Numbered from the stretch's first letter, positions 26,001 to 34,661 are shown. The stretch: 64,000 nt of DNA from Thermomonas sp. (GCF_019104945.1 NZ_JAHRWW010000005.1:1-64000), one strand, 5' to 3'. Notes: generated by a model not told the origin, from the letters alone. Translations and numbers: made by a program.

Positions 26001-26430
26001 TGATCGCCTGCAACTGCAAGGCGATATAAGGAACAAGCCCAAGCACTGCAACCAAGGTCACCACGGCCGCAAGCCAAGCATTCTTCCCCAAGCGCGTGGC
26101 AATGAGGTCTGCTAGCGACGTGGCGTTACTTTCTCTGGCCAACCGCACCAGCCGCGCCATTAGCATCACGGCCAATGTGTAAAACAAAATAGCACCGACA
26201 AATGTGGGAGGAAGCGGCCAGCCATAACGCGCGGCTTGGGTCACCGTACCGTAGAACGTCCACGTTGTGCAGTGCACTGCCAGCGACAAAGCGTACACAT
26301 GCCGCCATTGTTTCGCCAAAACATTAGGGTGGCGTTCGGCATAGAGCGCCGTACCAAACAGCAAGCCCAGCCACAGCAGCGCAGCCGCAACGACTGCCGT
26401 AATGCTTAGCACGGCAGCCCCCTCAGCCAT
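23062..26430 (-). CDS. SLC5-domain hybrid sensor histidine kinase (CrbS/CbrA-like)
   Basis: A 1122-residue inner-membrane sensor. The N-terminal half (about 1-490) has a dozen hydrophobic segments of the sodium:solute symporter (SLC5) fold. It continues through a linker (about 500-610) into a PAS domain (QGISVVDAELHLVAWNRRYEEL), a coiled coil, a HisKA domain with the phospho-His in AAIGHDLLQPLHAAH, an HATPase domain (N box NFLANALRY, G box DSGPGIE) and a C-terminal receiver domain with Asp in WIFDYHLDDGDDG. The solute-transporter part may sense or transport a carbon source. CbrA and CrbS share this order, and the C-terminal receiver favours CrbS. The partner regulator follows directly. Confidence 0.92.
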   Translation of the reverse strand: MAEGAAVLSITAVVAAALLWLGLLFGTALYAERHPNVLAKQWRHVYALSLAVHCTTWTFYGTVTQAARYGWPLPPTFVGAILFYTLAVMLMARLVRLARESNATSLADLIATRLGKNAWLAAVVTLVAVLGLVPYIALQLQAITMSLATVTVGAAAADADIPPLWRDGSLYVALAMAAFAILFGTRRVSAAEHNRGLVLALAFESLFKLVAMLALGAFVWLGLSGLPEIEPVSTQPAGGFMPLVILGAMAMFIMPHQFHVGVVECRDEADMRTARWQFPLYLLLIALPTLPLARAGAALLGNDVPTDMFALALPLVEGQRGIALLVFLGGLSAATGMVIVSTLTLSLMIGNHWFAPGLLRSAWAGGREDDHRGDILLLRRGGILVIMLLGWAYARLVSGSEALADVGAVSFSALATLVPALGFAVWRPKTPPFAATIGVLAAFLAWAWVMLVPLLLSANGAGPAWLQSGPLELGWLAPDAIFGLTGWSRVGRAVGVSLFMGTAVTLLLSGMGVGTQSREMGGADLARLRSAGRRFLPAQRVDELLHFAPLVGPVPARFELRLEHELAAVLGSASARLLLDAARRDSEEAGQRGADFDTVATILDEASQDLRFNQRVLEAALENMSQGISVVDAELHLVAWNRRYEELLGYPKGMLRVGMPIAEASKWALREIAGIDPEKDSSALERRLAHMRTGSPHLSERVFNDGSIVEIRGNPMPGGGFVATFTDVTAFRQAEVGLKRVNETLEQRVVERTALLEAAKREAEHANDAKSRFLAAIGHDLLQPLHAAHLLTDALQQRSGGEQKELARQISSALDATTDLLGTLLDMSRLEAGGLVPEIRAFPLADVLDPLVEQFRAIAAERGLRLRYVPVRVWVRSDPQLLRRVLQNFLANALRYTHQGSVLLGVRRAGKQLRIEVHDSGPGIEASQQAAIFEEFRRGDESSGQGLGLGLAIAKRITELLETSVELKSVLGSGSMFAVSVPRSRAPDVQYAAQRGLSGKRVLVVDNEAMARDALALLLRGWGCAVAVADGQQGAELALGQAQFDLWIFDYHLDDGDDGIALYTRLSERYMPPPCMLLSADQTGTVRSAAQEAGLPLLSKPLRPLALKSMLDRLLTTRGVIT

Positions 26431-26482
26431 GGGGTTGTGAATTCAATATGCGCATCGTTGCTCATCTATGGCGAGCATAACG

Positions 26483-26508
26483 CGACGGCGGGCATTTGCC
26501 CGCCGTCG
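26483..26508. terminator. Hairpin after TonB receptor gene
   Basis: Perfect 12-bp stem CGACGGCGGGCA/TGCCCGCCGTCG with a 2-nt loop, 26 nt after the receptor stop. There is no T-run on the minus strand, so a strong T-dependent terminator is uncertain. Confidence 0.6.
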
Positions 26509-26534
26509 GATGACACTAACCACCATTTATTCGG

Positions 26535-28760
26535 TTAGAAGTTGTAGCGCACCGTGAAGCTGTATTGGCGCGGCGCCCCGTAGAACCCGGTGTAAACCCC
26601 CAGCGCACGATTGAGGTTGTAGCCCGTGGTCATGTATTCCTTGTCGGTCAAGTTGCTGCCCTGCAAGGAAACCGTCCACGACGGGTTGATATTCCAGATC
26701 ACTCCCGCGTTAAGCAGGCCATAGCTGTCTTGGGCAATCGGCGGGCGGCCACTCGGCGGAACTTCGGCGCGGATAATTTCAGTGGTGGCCACCACGCGGG
26801 ATTGGTAGCTATAACCAACACGTGCCGAGATGTCGCCATCACCCACCGGGGTGCGGTACTCGATATTGAATGCCCCCGAGTGTTTCGGCGCATTGGTGAA
26901 CTCCTGTTCGCTGGCGATATTAACGCCCGCATACATGAACTCATCGTACTTCGCATCCAGCCACGCCAAGTTACCGGTGAACGCCCAATGCATACCTGGG
27001 CGCCACTGGTATTCCAGCTCAAAGCCATTGACGGTGCCCGAACCCGCATTGGTGAAATCACCAAAGAAGGCGTCATCCGTACCGTCACCGTTACTGTCAT
27101 ACGCGGTAAAGACAGACAGCTGAATATCCTTGTACTTATTGTGGAACGCCGACATATTCAAGAACAGGGTCTGATCCAGCAGCCCCATCTTGGTGCCGAT
27201 TTCATAGCTGTCCACCTGTTCGTCGTTGAACGGATCCGCCGAACGCGGCACTGCGGTTGCCTGCGCGCGAATGTTGTAACCACCCGACTTAAAGCCGCGC
27301 GTAGCCAAGCCGTACATCAGAATATCCGGTGTCAATTGGTAGTCCAAAGACACCTTCGGAGAGACGTTAGTGAAGGAAATCTTCTTGTTGAAGTTGGCCG
27401 CTACCGAAATTGGTACGCTGAAGCTATCGTTGGCGTAGCCACGATTCAGCACGATCGCGTGCTTTTCTTCATTGGTGTAACGCGCACCTAGATCCAGCTT
27501 CCACTTCTCCGAAAGATCGAATGTCCAATCGGCATAACCTGCATAGCTCTTGGTGTACACCTCACCTTGAGTATCACCAAACAGTAGATTGAAGAAGTTG
27601 TTGAGCACTTGCCCGCCAGCGTAGCCGTCGAACATATAGAAGCCCATTACGCCGCGTGAGCGACCACCGCCATCGTACATGGCCTGAATTTCATTGGTGG
27701 TCTGCTTGTCGTTATAGAACGCTTTGACGTCTGCGATCTTAGCCACGGTGGTGTCGAAGTCGATATTGGTTTCCGTATCGGATTGGCGCTGGGCCAGCAC
27801 GTACTTGAACGTCCAGTTATCGGTTGCACGCCAATTTGCTGTAACAGAACCGCCGCTTAGTGTGGTTTCATTGACATTAGGCATGCCGTTGCGCACGTCA
27901 TAGCGGCTTGCAAGTGGCGGTGTTGCAGGCACAAACCGATTGGCTTCCAGCATCTTGGCGCCACGCACACCGGAGTTGTCTTCCACATGGTCGTAAGCAA
28001 ACTGCAGATCAAAACGATCGGTGACATAAGCCCCTAACGCCAAGCGATACGCCATGATGTCTTTATCACTTACTGGGTCGCCGGTATTGATGTTTTCGCC
28101 AAAGCCATCGTTCTTCAGGCGCGCTACCGAAACACGGCCGCGCAGGTATTCGCTACCGCCAAAACCACCGCCAACGGCGGCCTTGAAATCACGCTGGCCG
28201 AAGTTGCCAACCGTTACTGAGCCGGTGCCATTGAAGTCGGCACGCAGGCCTTTGGAAATATATTTAATTGCACCACCAATCGTGTTCTTTCCGTACAAAG
28301 TACCCTGCGGCCCGCGCAGCACTTCTACACGCTCCACATCAAAAACGTCCAGCAAGGCACCCTGCGGGCGTGCAATATAGACATCGTCCATATACAAACC
28401 CACACCCGGATCAACACCCCATAGTGGATCCGACTGCCCCACACCACGGATGTAGGCGGTAATCGTCGAGTTCGAGCCACGCGCCGCATAGATCGTCAGG
28501 TTCGGCACCTGCGCATCGAGGTCGGCCAAGTCTTCCACATTGAGCTTGTCCAAGGTGTCCGCAGTAAATGCGGTTACCGCAACCGGCACTTCCTGCAGTG
28601 TTTCTTCGCGCTTACGCGCAGTCACCACCACCGTGTCCATGGTTTTGGCCTTCTGCCCGCCCTTTGCCTGCGGAGCCTCCTGCGCCACTGCCGGCGCCCC
28701 CAATAGCAGCGACACGGTCAGCGCGCCGTAAATCGCCATGCTCAATTGCTTGCGTTTCAT
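26535..28760 (-). CDS. TonB-dependent receptor
   Basis: A 741-residue outer-membrane receptor that takes up a large or scarce substrate using TonB energy. It has a signal peptide (about 1-26, ending APAVAQ), a TonB-box-like DTVVVTARKR, a plug domain with VEVLRGPQGTLYGKNTIGG and a 22-strand barrel with Trp/Tyr/Phe-rich strands, ending in FTVRYNF with terminal Phe. ATG at 28760 has GGAGGGGG upstream; a longer in-frame start at 28811 is unsupported. It is divergent from a GntP permease gene 150 nt away. The substrate cannot be told from sequence; the pairing hints at a sugar acid. Confidence 0.93.
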   Translation of the reverse strand: MKRKQLSMAIYGALTVSLLLGAPAVAQEAPQAKGGQKAKTMDTVVVTARKREETLQEVPVAVTAFTADTLDKLNVEDLADLDAQVPNLTIYAARGSNSTITAYIRGVGQSDPLWGVDPGVGLYMDDVYIARPQGALLDVFDVERVEVLRGPQGTLYGKNTIGGAIKYISKGLRADFNGTGSVTVGNFGQRDFKAAVGGGFGGSEYLRGRVSVARLKNDGFGENINTGDPVSDKDIMAYRLALGAYVTDRFDLQFAYDHVEDNSGVRGAKMLEANRFVPATPPLASRYDVRNGMPNVNETTLSGGSVTANWRATDNWTFKYVLAQRQSDTETNIDFDTTVAKIADVKAFYNDKQTTNEIQAMYDGGGRSRGVMGFYMFDGYAGGQVLNNFFNLLFGDTQGEVYTKSYAGYADWTFDLSEKWKLDLGARYTNEEKHAIVLNRGYANDSFSVPISVAANFNKKISFTNVSPKVSLDYQLTPDILMYGLATRGFKSGGYNIRAQATAVPRSADPFNDEQVDSYEIGTKMGLLDQTLFLNMSAFHNKYKDIQLSVFTAYDSNGDGTDDAFFGDFTNAGSGTVNGFELEYQWRPGMHWAFTGNLAWLDAKYDEFMYAGVNIASEQEFTNAPKHSGAFNIEYRTPVGDGDISARVGYSYQSRVVATTEIIRAEVPPSGRPPIAQDSYGLLNAGVIWNINPSWTVSLQGSNLTDKEYMTTGYNLNRALGVYTGFYGAPRQYSFTVRYNF

Positions 28761-28913
28761 TAGTCCCCCTCCGGGCATACGGGCGGCACGATTACCACCA
28801 ATGAGCTGCACGTTAAGCGCAATTTACAAATGATGGCATTGGACGTTCGGACAATGGGCCAAAGCGCCGAACCGCCTGACACTCACTCACCGGATTTGTC
28901 ATTGGGGACGAGG

Positions 28914-30317
28914 ATGTCGTTTTTGATCGTTTTGGCTGCGCTGTGTTTTTTGATGCTCGTGGCCTATCGCGGCTACAGCGTCATCCTGTTTGCCCCCATT
29001 GCCGCATTGGGTGCGGTTTTATTCACCGACCCTCATCTCGTTGCCCCCATGTTCACCGGCTTGTTTATGGACAAGATGGTGGGCTTTTTGAAACTGTATT
29101 TTCCGGTGTTTTTGCTAGGTGCAATTTTCGGGAAAGTGATTGAAACATCGGGTTTTTCCAAAGCGATTGTGCAGGCCACCATTCGCATGGTGGGCGCACA
29201 GCGCGCGATGCTCTCGATCGTAGCGGTATGCGCCTTACTCACCTATGGCGGCGTGTCGCTGTTTGTCGTTGTGTTCGCGGTGTACCCCTTTGCGGCTGAG
29301 CTGTTTCGCCAAAGCAATATCCCCAAGCGCCTGATCCCCGGCACGATTGCGCTAGGCGCGTTTACCTTCACCATGGACGCACTGCCCGGCACGCCGCAAA
29401 TTCAGAACATCATCCCCACCACGTTCTTCGGCACCAACACCTGGGCCGCGCCGTGGCTAGGCACACTGGGGGGCGTCTTCATCCTCATCCTTGGCATGAG
29501 CTATTTGGAATGGCGGCGACGCGCTGCAGAGAAAGCTGGCGAAGGCTACGGCGACCCTTCCGTATTACTCAATGAACCTGCACCGTTTGCGGGCGACAAG
29601 CTCGCTAACCCACTTGTGGCCATTTTGCCACTCGTGCTGGTGGGCGTGATCAACAAGCTGCTGACCGTGTGGATTCCAACCATCTATGGCGATAGTGCCA
29701 GCTTCGTACCCGCCGTGATCGGTAGCCCCGCGCCGGTGGTACAAGAGGTATCGAAAGTCGCCGCAATCTGGGCGGTTGAGGGCGCGCTACTCGCGGGCAT
29801 TCTGTGCGTTCTGGCGTTTGCATGGAAACCTGTTTCAGCAAGTTTTGCCGAAGGCAGCAAATCGGCCATTTCCGGCGCGCTACTCGCGGGTATGAACACC
29901 GCTTCCGAATATGGTTTTGGCGCGGTGATTGCCGCCCTCCCAGGCTTCTTGGTGGTGGCCAATGCGCTCGGTTCTATTCCTAATCCGCTGGTGAATGAAG
30001 CCGTGACCGTTACCGCGCTTGCGGGCATTACCGGTTCGGCGTCTGGCGGCATGAGCATTGCGTTAGCGGCAATGGCCGACACCTTTATCGCCAATGCGCA
30101 TGCGGCAGGCATTCCCATGGAAGTGCTGCATCGCGTTGCTGCGATGGCCTCGGGTGGCATGGACACACTGCCGCACAACGGCGCCGTCATTACGCTATTG
30201 GCGGTCACAGGCTTGACCCACCGCCAAGCCTACAAAGACATCTTCGCGGTGACCTGCATCAAGACCTTGGCGGTGTTTGTCATCATCGGGCTGTTTTACG
30301 GTTTCGGCGTGGTCTAA
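28914..30317 (+). CDS. GntP-family permease (sugar-acid transporter)
   Basis: A 467-residue inner-membrane proton symporter of the gluconate permease (GntP) family, with about 12 hydrophobic segments starting immediately (MSFLIVLAALCFLMLVAYRG). Family motifs include GGVSLFVVVFAVYPFA and TFTMDALPGTPQIQN. The ATG at 28914 is chosen because GGGGACGAGG lies just upstream and family members begin at TM1; an in-frame ATG at 28830 would add 28 polar residues. It is divergent from the TonB receptor, suggesting uptake of the same compound across the two membranes. dinB follows by 18 nt. Confidence 0.85.
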   Translation: MSFLIVLAALCFLMLVAYRGYSVILFAPIAALGAVLFTDPHLVAPMFTGLFMDKMVGFLKLYFPVFLLGAIFGKVIETSGFSKAIVQATIRMVGAQRAMLSIVAVCALLTYGGVSLFVVVFAVYPFAAELFRQSNIPKRLIPGTIALGAFTFTMDALPGTPQIQNIIPTTFFGTNTWAAPWLGTLGGVFILILGMSYLEWRRRAAEKAGEGYGDPSVLLNEPAPFAGDKLANPLVAILPLVLVGVINKLLTVWIPTIYGDSASFVPAVIGSPAPVVQEVSKVAAIWAVEGALLAGILCVLAFAWKPVSASFAEGSKSAISGALLAGMNTASEYGFGAVIAALPGFLVVANALGSIPNPLVNEAVTVTALAGITGSASGGMSIALAAMADTFIANAHAAGIPMEVLHRVAAMASGGMDTLPHNGAVITLLAVTGLTHRQAYKDIFAVTCIKTLAVFVIIGLFYGFGVV

Positions 30318-30335
30318 GGTCGCTAGAATTGTGGC

Positions 30336-31430
30336 GTGAACAACACGCCGCAACGCAAAATCATTCACGTGGATATGGACGCGTTTTACGCGTCCGTGGA
30401 ACAGCGCGACAACCCCAGTCTGCGCGGCCAGCCCGTGGTCGTGGCGTGGAAAGGTGCGCGCTCGGTGGTGTGTGCCGCGAGCTATGAGGCGCGTAAATTT
30501 GGTGTTCGCTCGGCCATGCCTGCGCTGCGTGCGGAGCGCCTATGCCCGCAGGCGGTTTTCGTTCCGCCGGATTTTGTACGCTACAAAGCGGTGTCACGTC
30601 AGGTGCACACCATCTTTTCACGCTATACCGATTTGATCGAGCCGCTCTCACTCGATGAAGCCTATCTCGACGTCACCACACCCAAGCGCGACTTAGGCAG
30701 CGCCACCGCCATTGCCGAGGAAATTCGCGCTGCGATCTTTGCAGAAACCCAACTCACCGCGTCGGCCGGTATTGCGCCAAACAAATACATCGCCAAAATC
30801 GCCAGCGATTGGAACAAACCCAACGGTCAATTTGTGGTGAAACCGCGGCAAGTGCAGGCCTTCCTTGCACAGTTGCCGGTAGGCAGACTGCCCGGTGTTG
30901 GCAAAGTGATGGAAGCCAAGCTCACTCAGCTGGGCATTCGCACCTGCACCGACCTGCGTAATGCAGGTGCAACGGTCTTGTTGGAACAGTTTGGCCGCTG
31001 GGGGCAACGCCTGTACGAGCTATCGCTCGGTATTGATCACCGCGAAGTGCAAACCGAACGCGCCACATTGCAAATTTCTAGCGAAGATACTTTCGCAACA
31101 GATTTATTGCTGGACGAACTAGAGCCCCCTATCCGCCGCTTGGCCAGCAGTACATGGGCCAGCTACGGCAAAGAGTGGCAGCGCCACCCTGGCCGCATTG
31201 CGCGCACCGTGGTTTTGAAGTTAAAGACGGCGGACTTTCGCACCCTCACCCGCAGCATTACCGGAGCAGAGCCGCCATCAAGTGAGGCCATGCTGGCGCA
31301 AATAGCTTGTGACCTACGCACGCGCGTCGAGCTTCCTAGAAGCACGCGCTATCGCTTAGTGGGCGTAGGTATCTCCGGCTTTACCGAATACGAAGACAGC
31401 CCGCTGCAGGAAGATTTGTTTTCGAGCTAA
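30336..31430 (+). CDS. dinB: DNA polymerase IV
   Basis: A 364-residue Y-family translesion polymerase. Catalytic acidic residues are in HVDMDAFYASVEQ and SLDEAYLDV, followed by the HhH thumb region (VGRLPGVGKVMEAKL) and a little-finger domain. Length is close to E. coli DinB (351). It starts at GTG 18 nt after the GntP permease, so it has no room for its own LexA-regulated promoter and is probably co-transcribed with, or driven from within, that gene. A C-terminal EDLFSS-like tail (QEDLF) resembles a beta-clamp binding motif. Confidence 0.97.
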   Translation: MNNTPQRKIIHVDMDAFYASVEQRDNPSLRGQPVVVAWKGARSVVCAASYEARKFGVRSAMPALRAERLCPQAVFVPPDFVRYKAVSRQVHTIFSRYTDLIEPLSLDEAYLDVTTPKRDLGSATAIAEEIRAAIFAETQLTASAGIAPNKYIAKIASDWNKPNGQFVVKPRQVQAFLAQLPVGRLPGVGKVMEAKLTQLGIRTCTDLRNAGATVLLEQFGRWGQRLYELSLGIDHREVQTERATLQISSEDTFATDLLLDELEPPIRRLASSTWASYGKEWQRHPGRIARTVVLKLKTADFRTLTRSITGAEPPSSEAMLAQIACDLRTRVELPRSTRYRLVGVGISGFTEYEDSPLQEDLFSS

Positions 31431-31439
31431 AAGCAAAAT

Positions 31440-31463
31440 GGGCCAGACGTGAACGCCTAGCCC
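31440..31463 (-). terminator. Terminator of tRNA-Cys
   Basis: On the minus strand, a 10-bp stem with two G-U pairs (31463-31454/31449-31440) and a 4-nt loop is followed by ATTTTGCTTTT. It lies 9 nt after the tRNA end and 9 nt before the convergent dinB stop. Confidence 0.7.
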
Positions 31464-31471
31464 GTATTATT

Positions 31472-31545
31472 TGGAGGCCGAGACCGGAATCGAACCGACG
31501 TACACGGATTTGCAATCCGCTGCATAACCACTCTGCCACCCGGCC
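31472..31545 (-). tRNA. tRNA-Cys(GCA)
   Basis: A 74-nt cloverleaf on the minus strand with encoded CCA. Acceptor stem GGCCGGG/CTCGGCC (one G-U), anticodon loop TTGCAAA giving GCA, T-loop TTCGATT. It is separated from tRNA-Gly by a terminator-like hairpin. Confidence 0.96.
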
Positions 31546-31582
31546 AGGTGACGCTTACAACACCGGAAGTATTCCGGATAAA

Positions 31583-31608
31583 ACGAAGCCCCGCGGACGG
31601 GGCTTCGT
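31583..31608 (-). terminator. Terminator between tRNA-Gly and tRNA-Cys
   Basis: On the minus strand, an 11-bp stem ACGAAGCCCCG/CGGGGCTTCGT with a 4-nt loop is followed by TTTAT. It lies 5 nt after tRNA-Gly. A second small stem (31563-31568/31572-31577) follows before tRNA-Cys. Confidence 0.75.
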
Positions 31609-31613
31609 GAATA

Positions 31614-31689
<76 letters not shown>

Positions 31690-31712
31690 GTTGAGCCCGG
31701 TATTCTACGGGA

Positions 31713-32297
31713 TCATTTTCTGTTGTCAACCACTTTTTCTTCGTTTTCTTGCAGTGAAGGCCAAGCCGCACGTACGTATTCGAAGCCAGACCACAACGTC
31801 AACAGAGCCGCTGCGGCAAGCAACCATTCTCCCACAATGAACACCGGAATGCCAAGTAGTGGATCGCGAAAAAGTAAAAAAGAAAGCGCAATCATCTGCA
31901 CCGTGGTTTTGATCTTGCCCACCATCGCCACCGCCACCTTGGCGCGTTGGCCCAGCTCTGCCATCCACTCGCGTAGCGCCGAAACTGCGATCTCGCGGCC
32001 AATGATCACACTGGCCCATAGCGCCATCCACACGGTGTGGTGGTGTTGCACGGTAATGATCAACGCCGTAGCCACCATCAGCTTATCGGCGACAGGGTCA
32101 AGGAACGCGCCAAAGCGTGAGTACAGATGGTAACGACGCGCGATCCAACCATCGAGCCAATCGGTGAGCGCGGCCACCACAAAAACCGAAGTTGCAGCGA
32201 CATTCGACCAGCGCCAGTTGATGTAGTACACCAGCACCAACACCGGGATCAGCGCGATGCGCGCCAAAGTTAACCATGTAGGAATCGTGAGCGTCAT
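31713..32297 (-). CDS. pgsA: CDP-diacylglycerol--glycerol-3-phosphate 3-phosphatidyltransferase
   Basis: A 194-residue inner-membrane enzyme making phosphatidylglycerol phosphate, the committed step to acidic phospholipids. The CDP-alcohol phosphotransferase motif is complete: DWLDGWIARRYHLYSRFGAF followed by LDPVADK, with the metal-binding Asp residues. Several membrane helices, length typical (182-200). It lies 9 nt after uvrC, the same pairing as in many gammaproteobacteria. Confidence 0.97.
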   Translation of the reverse strand: MTLTIPTWLTLARIALIPVLVLVYYINWRWSNVAATSVFVVAALTDWLDGWIARRYHLYSRFGAFLDPVADKLMVATALIITVQHHHTVWMALWASVIIGREIAVSALREWMAELGQRAKVAVAMVGKIKTTVQMIALSFLLFRDPLLGIPVFIVGEWLLAAAALLTLWSGFEYVRAAWPSLQENEEKVVDNRK

Positions 32298-32306
32298 GCG
32301 AGCATT

Positions 32307-34172
32307 CTAATGGGCTGCTGGTGTGTCTGTGGTGATTTGTTCTAAGCCGTGCAAGCTATCCCACAGCCTCTGCGCCAACGCGCGGTTGATGCCTTCAACC
32401 CGCGCGATCTCATCAACACCCGCAGCCTTTAGCCCCTGCAAGCCGCCAAAGTGTTTAAGCAGCGCAGAGCGGCGGCGCGGGCCAATCCCCGTAATGTCTT
32501 CCAAGCGGCTGGTATTGCGTGTTTTTTGACGTTTACCGCGATGCCCTGTGATCGCGAACCGATGTGCCTCATCGCGCACCTGTTGCACCAGTTGTAGCGC
32601 AGGTGATGCCGCGCCCGGCTGAACTTCGCGCCCATCTGGAAGCAGCAACGTTTCTGCACCCGGCTTGCGCTCCGGCCCTTTGGCCACACCTACAAGCGCA
32701 ATGCCGGTTATACCCGCATCGGTAAGCACGTCACGCGCCTGCGCCACCTGTCCCGCGCCGCCGTCAATTAACAATACATCAGGAAGCACTGCATCCGGGT
32801 CGCCTTCTACCACTGGGCGAAAACGACGTTGCAGCGCCTGATGCATCGCTGCGTAATCGTCCCCCGGCTCAATACCAGTGATGTTGTAGCGTCGATACTG
32901 TTTGCGCACAGCGCCCTGCGCATCAAACACCACGCATGATGCCACGGTGGCCTCACCCATCGTATGGCTGATATCAAAACACTCGATACGCGCAGGCACA
33001 TCGCCAAGCTTAAGCAAGTCGCGCAGTGCTTCCGCACGCGCACGTTGCGCACTGCTGCTTGCAAGCTCTGTCGCAAGGCTCAGCTGCGCATTGCGCTGTA
33101 CGAGATCAAGATGCGCCGCACGTTCGCCGCGCACGTTGAACTTCAGCACCACCTTGCGGTGTGCGTGCTCGCTCAGTGCTTGCTCAATCAACTCGCGCTC
33201 TGGAATATCGCAACTGAGTACGATCTCACCCGGCGGAGGTTGCTCGGCGTAATACTGCGAAACAAAGGCCGCTAGCACGTCTTCGGCACTATCAATGCCA
33301 TTGGTTTTTGGAAAAAACGAGCGCGTGCCGAAGTTACGCCCATCGCGAAAGGCGAGCAGCATGACGCACGCGGCTGCGCCCTGCATGGCAACAGCGAGCA
33401 CATCGAGATCGGAACTGCGCCCATCCATCGTCTGTCGCGCTTGGGTTTTACGAATCCCTGCGATCAAATCACGCAGCCGCGCCGCTTCTTCAAAAGCCAA
33501 GGCATCGCTGGCGACCTGCATCGAAGCCGTCAGTTCGTCGGTAAGCTCACGGCTTCTGCCCTCCAAAAACAAACTGGCACGGCGCACTGATTCGGCGTAA
33601 TCCTGCGCATTGATAAGCCCGACGCAAGGCGCAGTACAACGCCCGATCTGATACTGCAAACAGGGCCGACTACGGTTATAGAACACGCTATCTTCGCAGC
33701 TACGCAGCTTAAATAGCTTGTGCATTAGGTTCAGTGTTTCGCGTACCGCCGTGGCACTTGGATACGGGCCAAAATAGCGCCCTGGAATGCTGCGTGGGCC
33801 ACGGTGGTAGGCCAAACGCGGCCAATCTTCCTTGGTTAGCAAAATATAGGGGTAGCTTTTATCATCGCGCAGCATCACGTTATAGCGAGGCTTAAGCGAT
33901 TTGATCAGCTGATTCTCCAGCAGCAGCGCATCGGCCTCACTATGGGTGACGGTGACTTCAATCCGCGCCACCTGCGCCAGCATCGCCATGATGCGCGCCA
34001 CTTTAGGTGTGGCGTTGAAATAGCTGCCTACACGATTGCGTAGCGCGCGTGCCTTGCCTACATAAAGCACATTGCCATCGCGATCCAGCATGCGATAAAC
34101 GCCCGGCGCCAGCGGCAATGCGGCGGCAAAGGCGCGCCCATCAAACACATCGTCGGCGCTGTGATTGCTCAT
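32307..34172 (-). CDS. uvrC: UvrABC system protein C
   Basis: A 621-residue nucleotide-excision-repair endonuclease making both incisions around a lesion bound by UvrA/B. The N-terminal GIY-YIG nuclease (GVYRMLDRDGNVLYVGKARA), the UVR UvrB-binding motif (about 205-240), the RNase H-like C-terminal nuclease (IECFDISHTMGEATVASCV, LLIDGGAGQ) and a terminal tandem HhH domain (EDITGIGPRRRSALLKHFGG) are all present. Length is close to E. coli UvrC (610). Confidence 0.98.
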   Translation of the reverse strand: MSNHSADDVFDGRAFAAALPLAPGVYRMLDRDGNVLYVGKARALRNRVGSYFNATPKVARIMAMLAQVARIEVTVTHSEADALLLENQLIKSLKPRYNVMLRDDKSYPYILLTKEDWPRLAYHRGPRSIPGRYFGPYPSATAVRETLNLMHKLFKLRSCEDSVFYNRSRPCLQYQIGRCTAPCVGLINAQDYAESVRRASLFLEGRSRELTDELTASMQVASDALAFEEAARLRDLIAGIRKTQARQTMDGRSSDLDVLAVAMQGAAACVMLLAFRDGRNFGTRSFFPKTNGIDSAEDVLAAFVSQYYAEQPPPGEIVLSCDIPERELIEQALSEHAHRKVVLKFNVRGERAAHLDLVQRNAQLSLATELASSSAQRARAEALRDLLKLGDVPARIECFDISHTMGEATVASCVVFDAQGAVRKQYRRYNITGIEPGDDYAAMHQALQRRFRPVVEGDPDAVLPDVLLIDGGAGQVAQARDVLTDAGITGIALVGVAKGPERKPGAETLLLPDGREVQPGAASPALQLVQQVRDEAHRFAITGHRGKRQKTRNTSRLEDITGIGPRRRSALLKHFGGLQGLKAAGVDEIARVEGINRALAQRLWDSLHGLEQITTDTPAAH

Positions 34173-34181
34173 TTCATTGAG

Positions 34182-34661
34182 TTAAAGGCGCCCCTGTTGC
34201 ACGCGTTCAATGATTCCCTGCACAGAAGAATCAATCAATTTGAAAGCGTGCTCAAAATCACGCGTATTGCCGTAATACGGATCGGGCACGTCTTTTTTAC
34301 CCACACCACTCCATTCCAGCAACAGCTCTACTTCGGCCAATGACGTGCGCGGCTTGCGGATGCGCACTTCGTGCAAAATGGTGCGGTCAGCGCAAAGGAT
34401 GAGGTCAAACTCATCAAAATCTTCTAGCGCAACACGGCGCGCGCGCAGTGCAGTGATATCGACCCCGTGTTTTTTCGCACAGGCAATAGCGCGCTCATCC
34501 GGGGGATGCCCAACGTGCGAGCTGCCCGTTGCGGCGGAATCCACCTTCACGCGTTCGGTCAAATTCGCTTCTTGCAAACGCGCACGCAACACGCCTTCGG
34601 CCGTGGGCGAACGGCAAATATTGCCCATGCACACCATCAAAATTGAAAATAGTCTAGCCAT
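34182..34661 (-). CDS. Low-molecular-weight protein tyrosine phosphatase
   Basis: A 159-residue LMW-PTP. The P-loop [14 protein letters not shown] (CX5R) lies near the N-terminus and the general-acid Asp in VPDPYYG near residue 130, so it should be active. Such enzymes are often Wzb-type partners of tyrosine autokinases; a Wzc-like kinase lies 30 kb away (2633-4936) without its own phosphatase nearby, so this one could serve it (inference). It overlaps kdsB by 8 nt and is followed by uvrC after 9 nt. Confidence 0.93.
   Translation of the reverse strand: MARLFSILMVCMGNICRSPTAEGVLRARLQEANLTERVKVDSAATGSSHVGHPPDERAIACAKKHGVDITALRARRVALEDFDEFDLILCADRTILHEVRIRKPRTSLAEVELLLEWSGVGKKDVPDPYYGNTRDFEHAFKLIDSSVQGIIERVQQGRL

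Noticed and set aside
26565-27491. 308-residue plus-strand open frame
   Set aside because: Antisense of the TonB receptor barrel, with His/Arg-rich composition typical of shadows.
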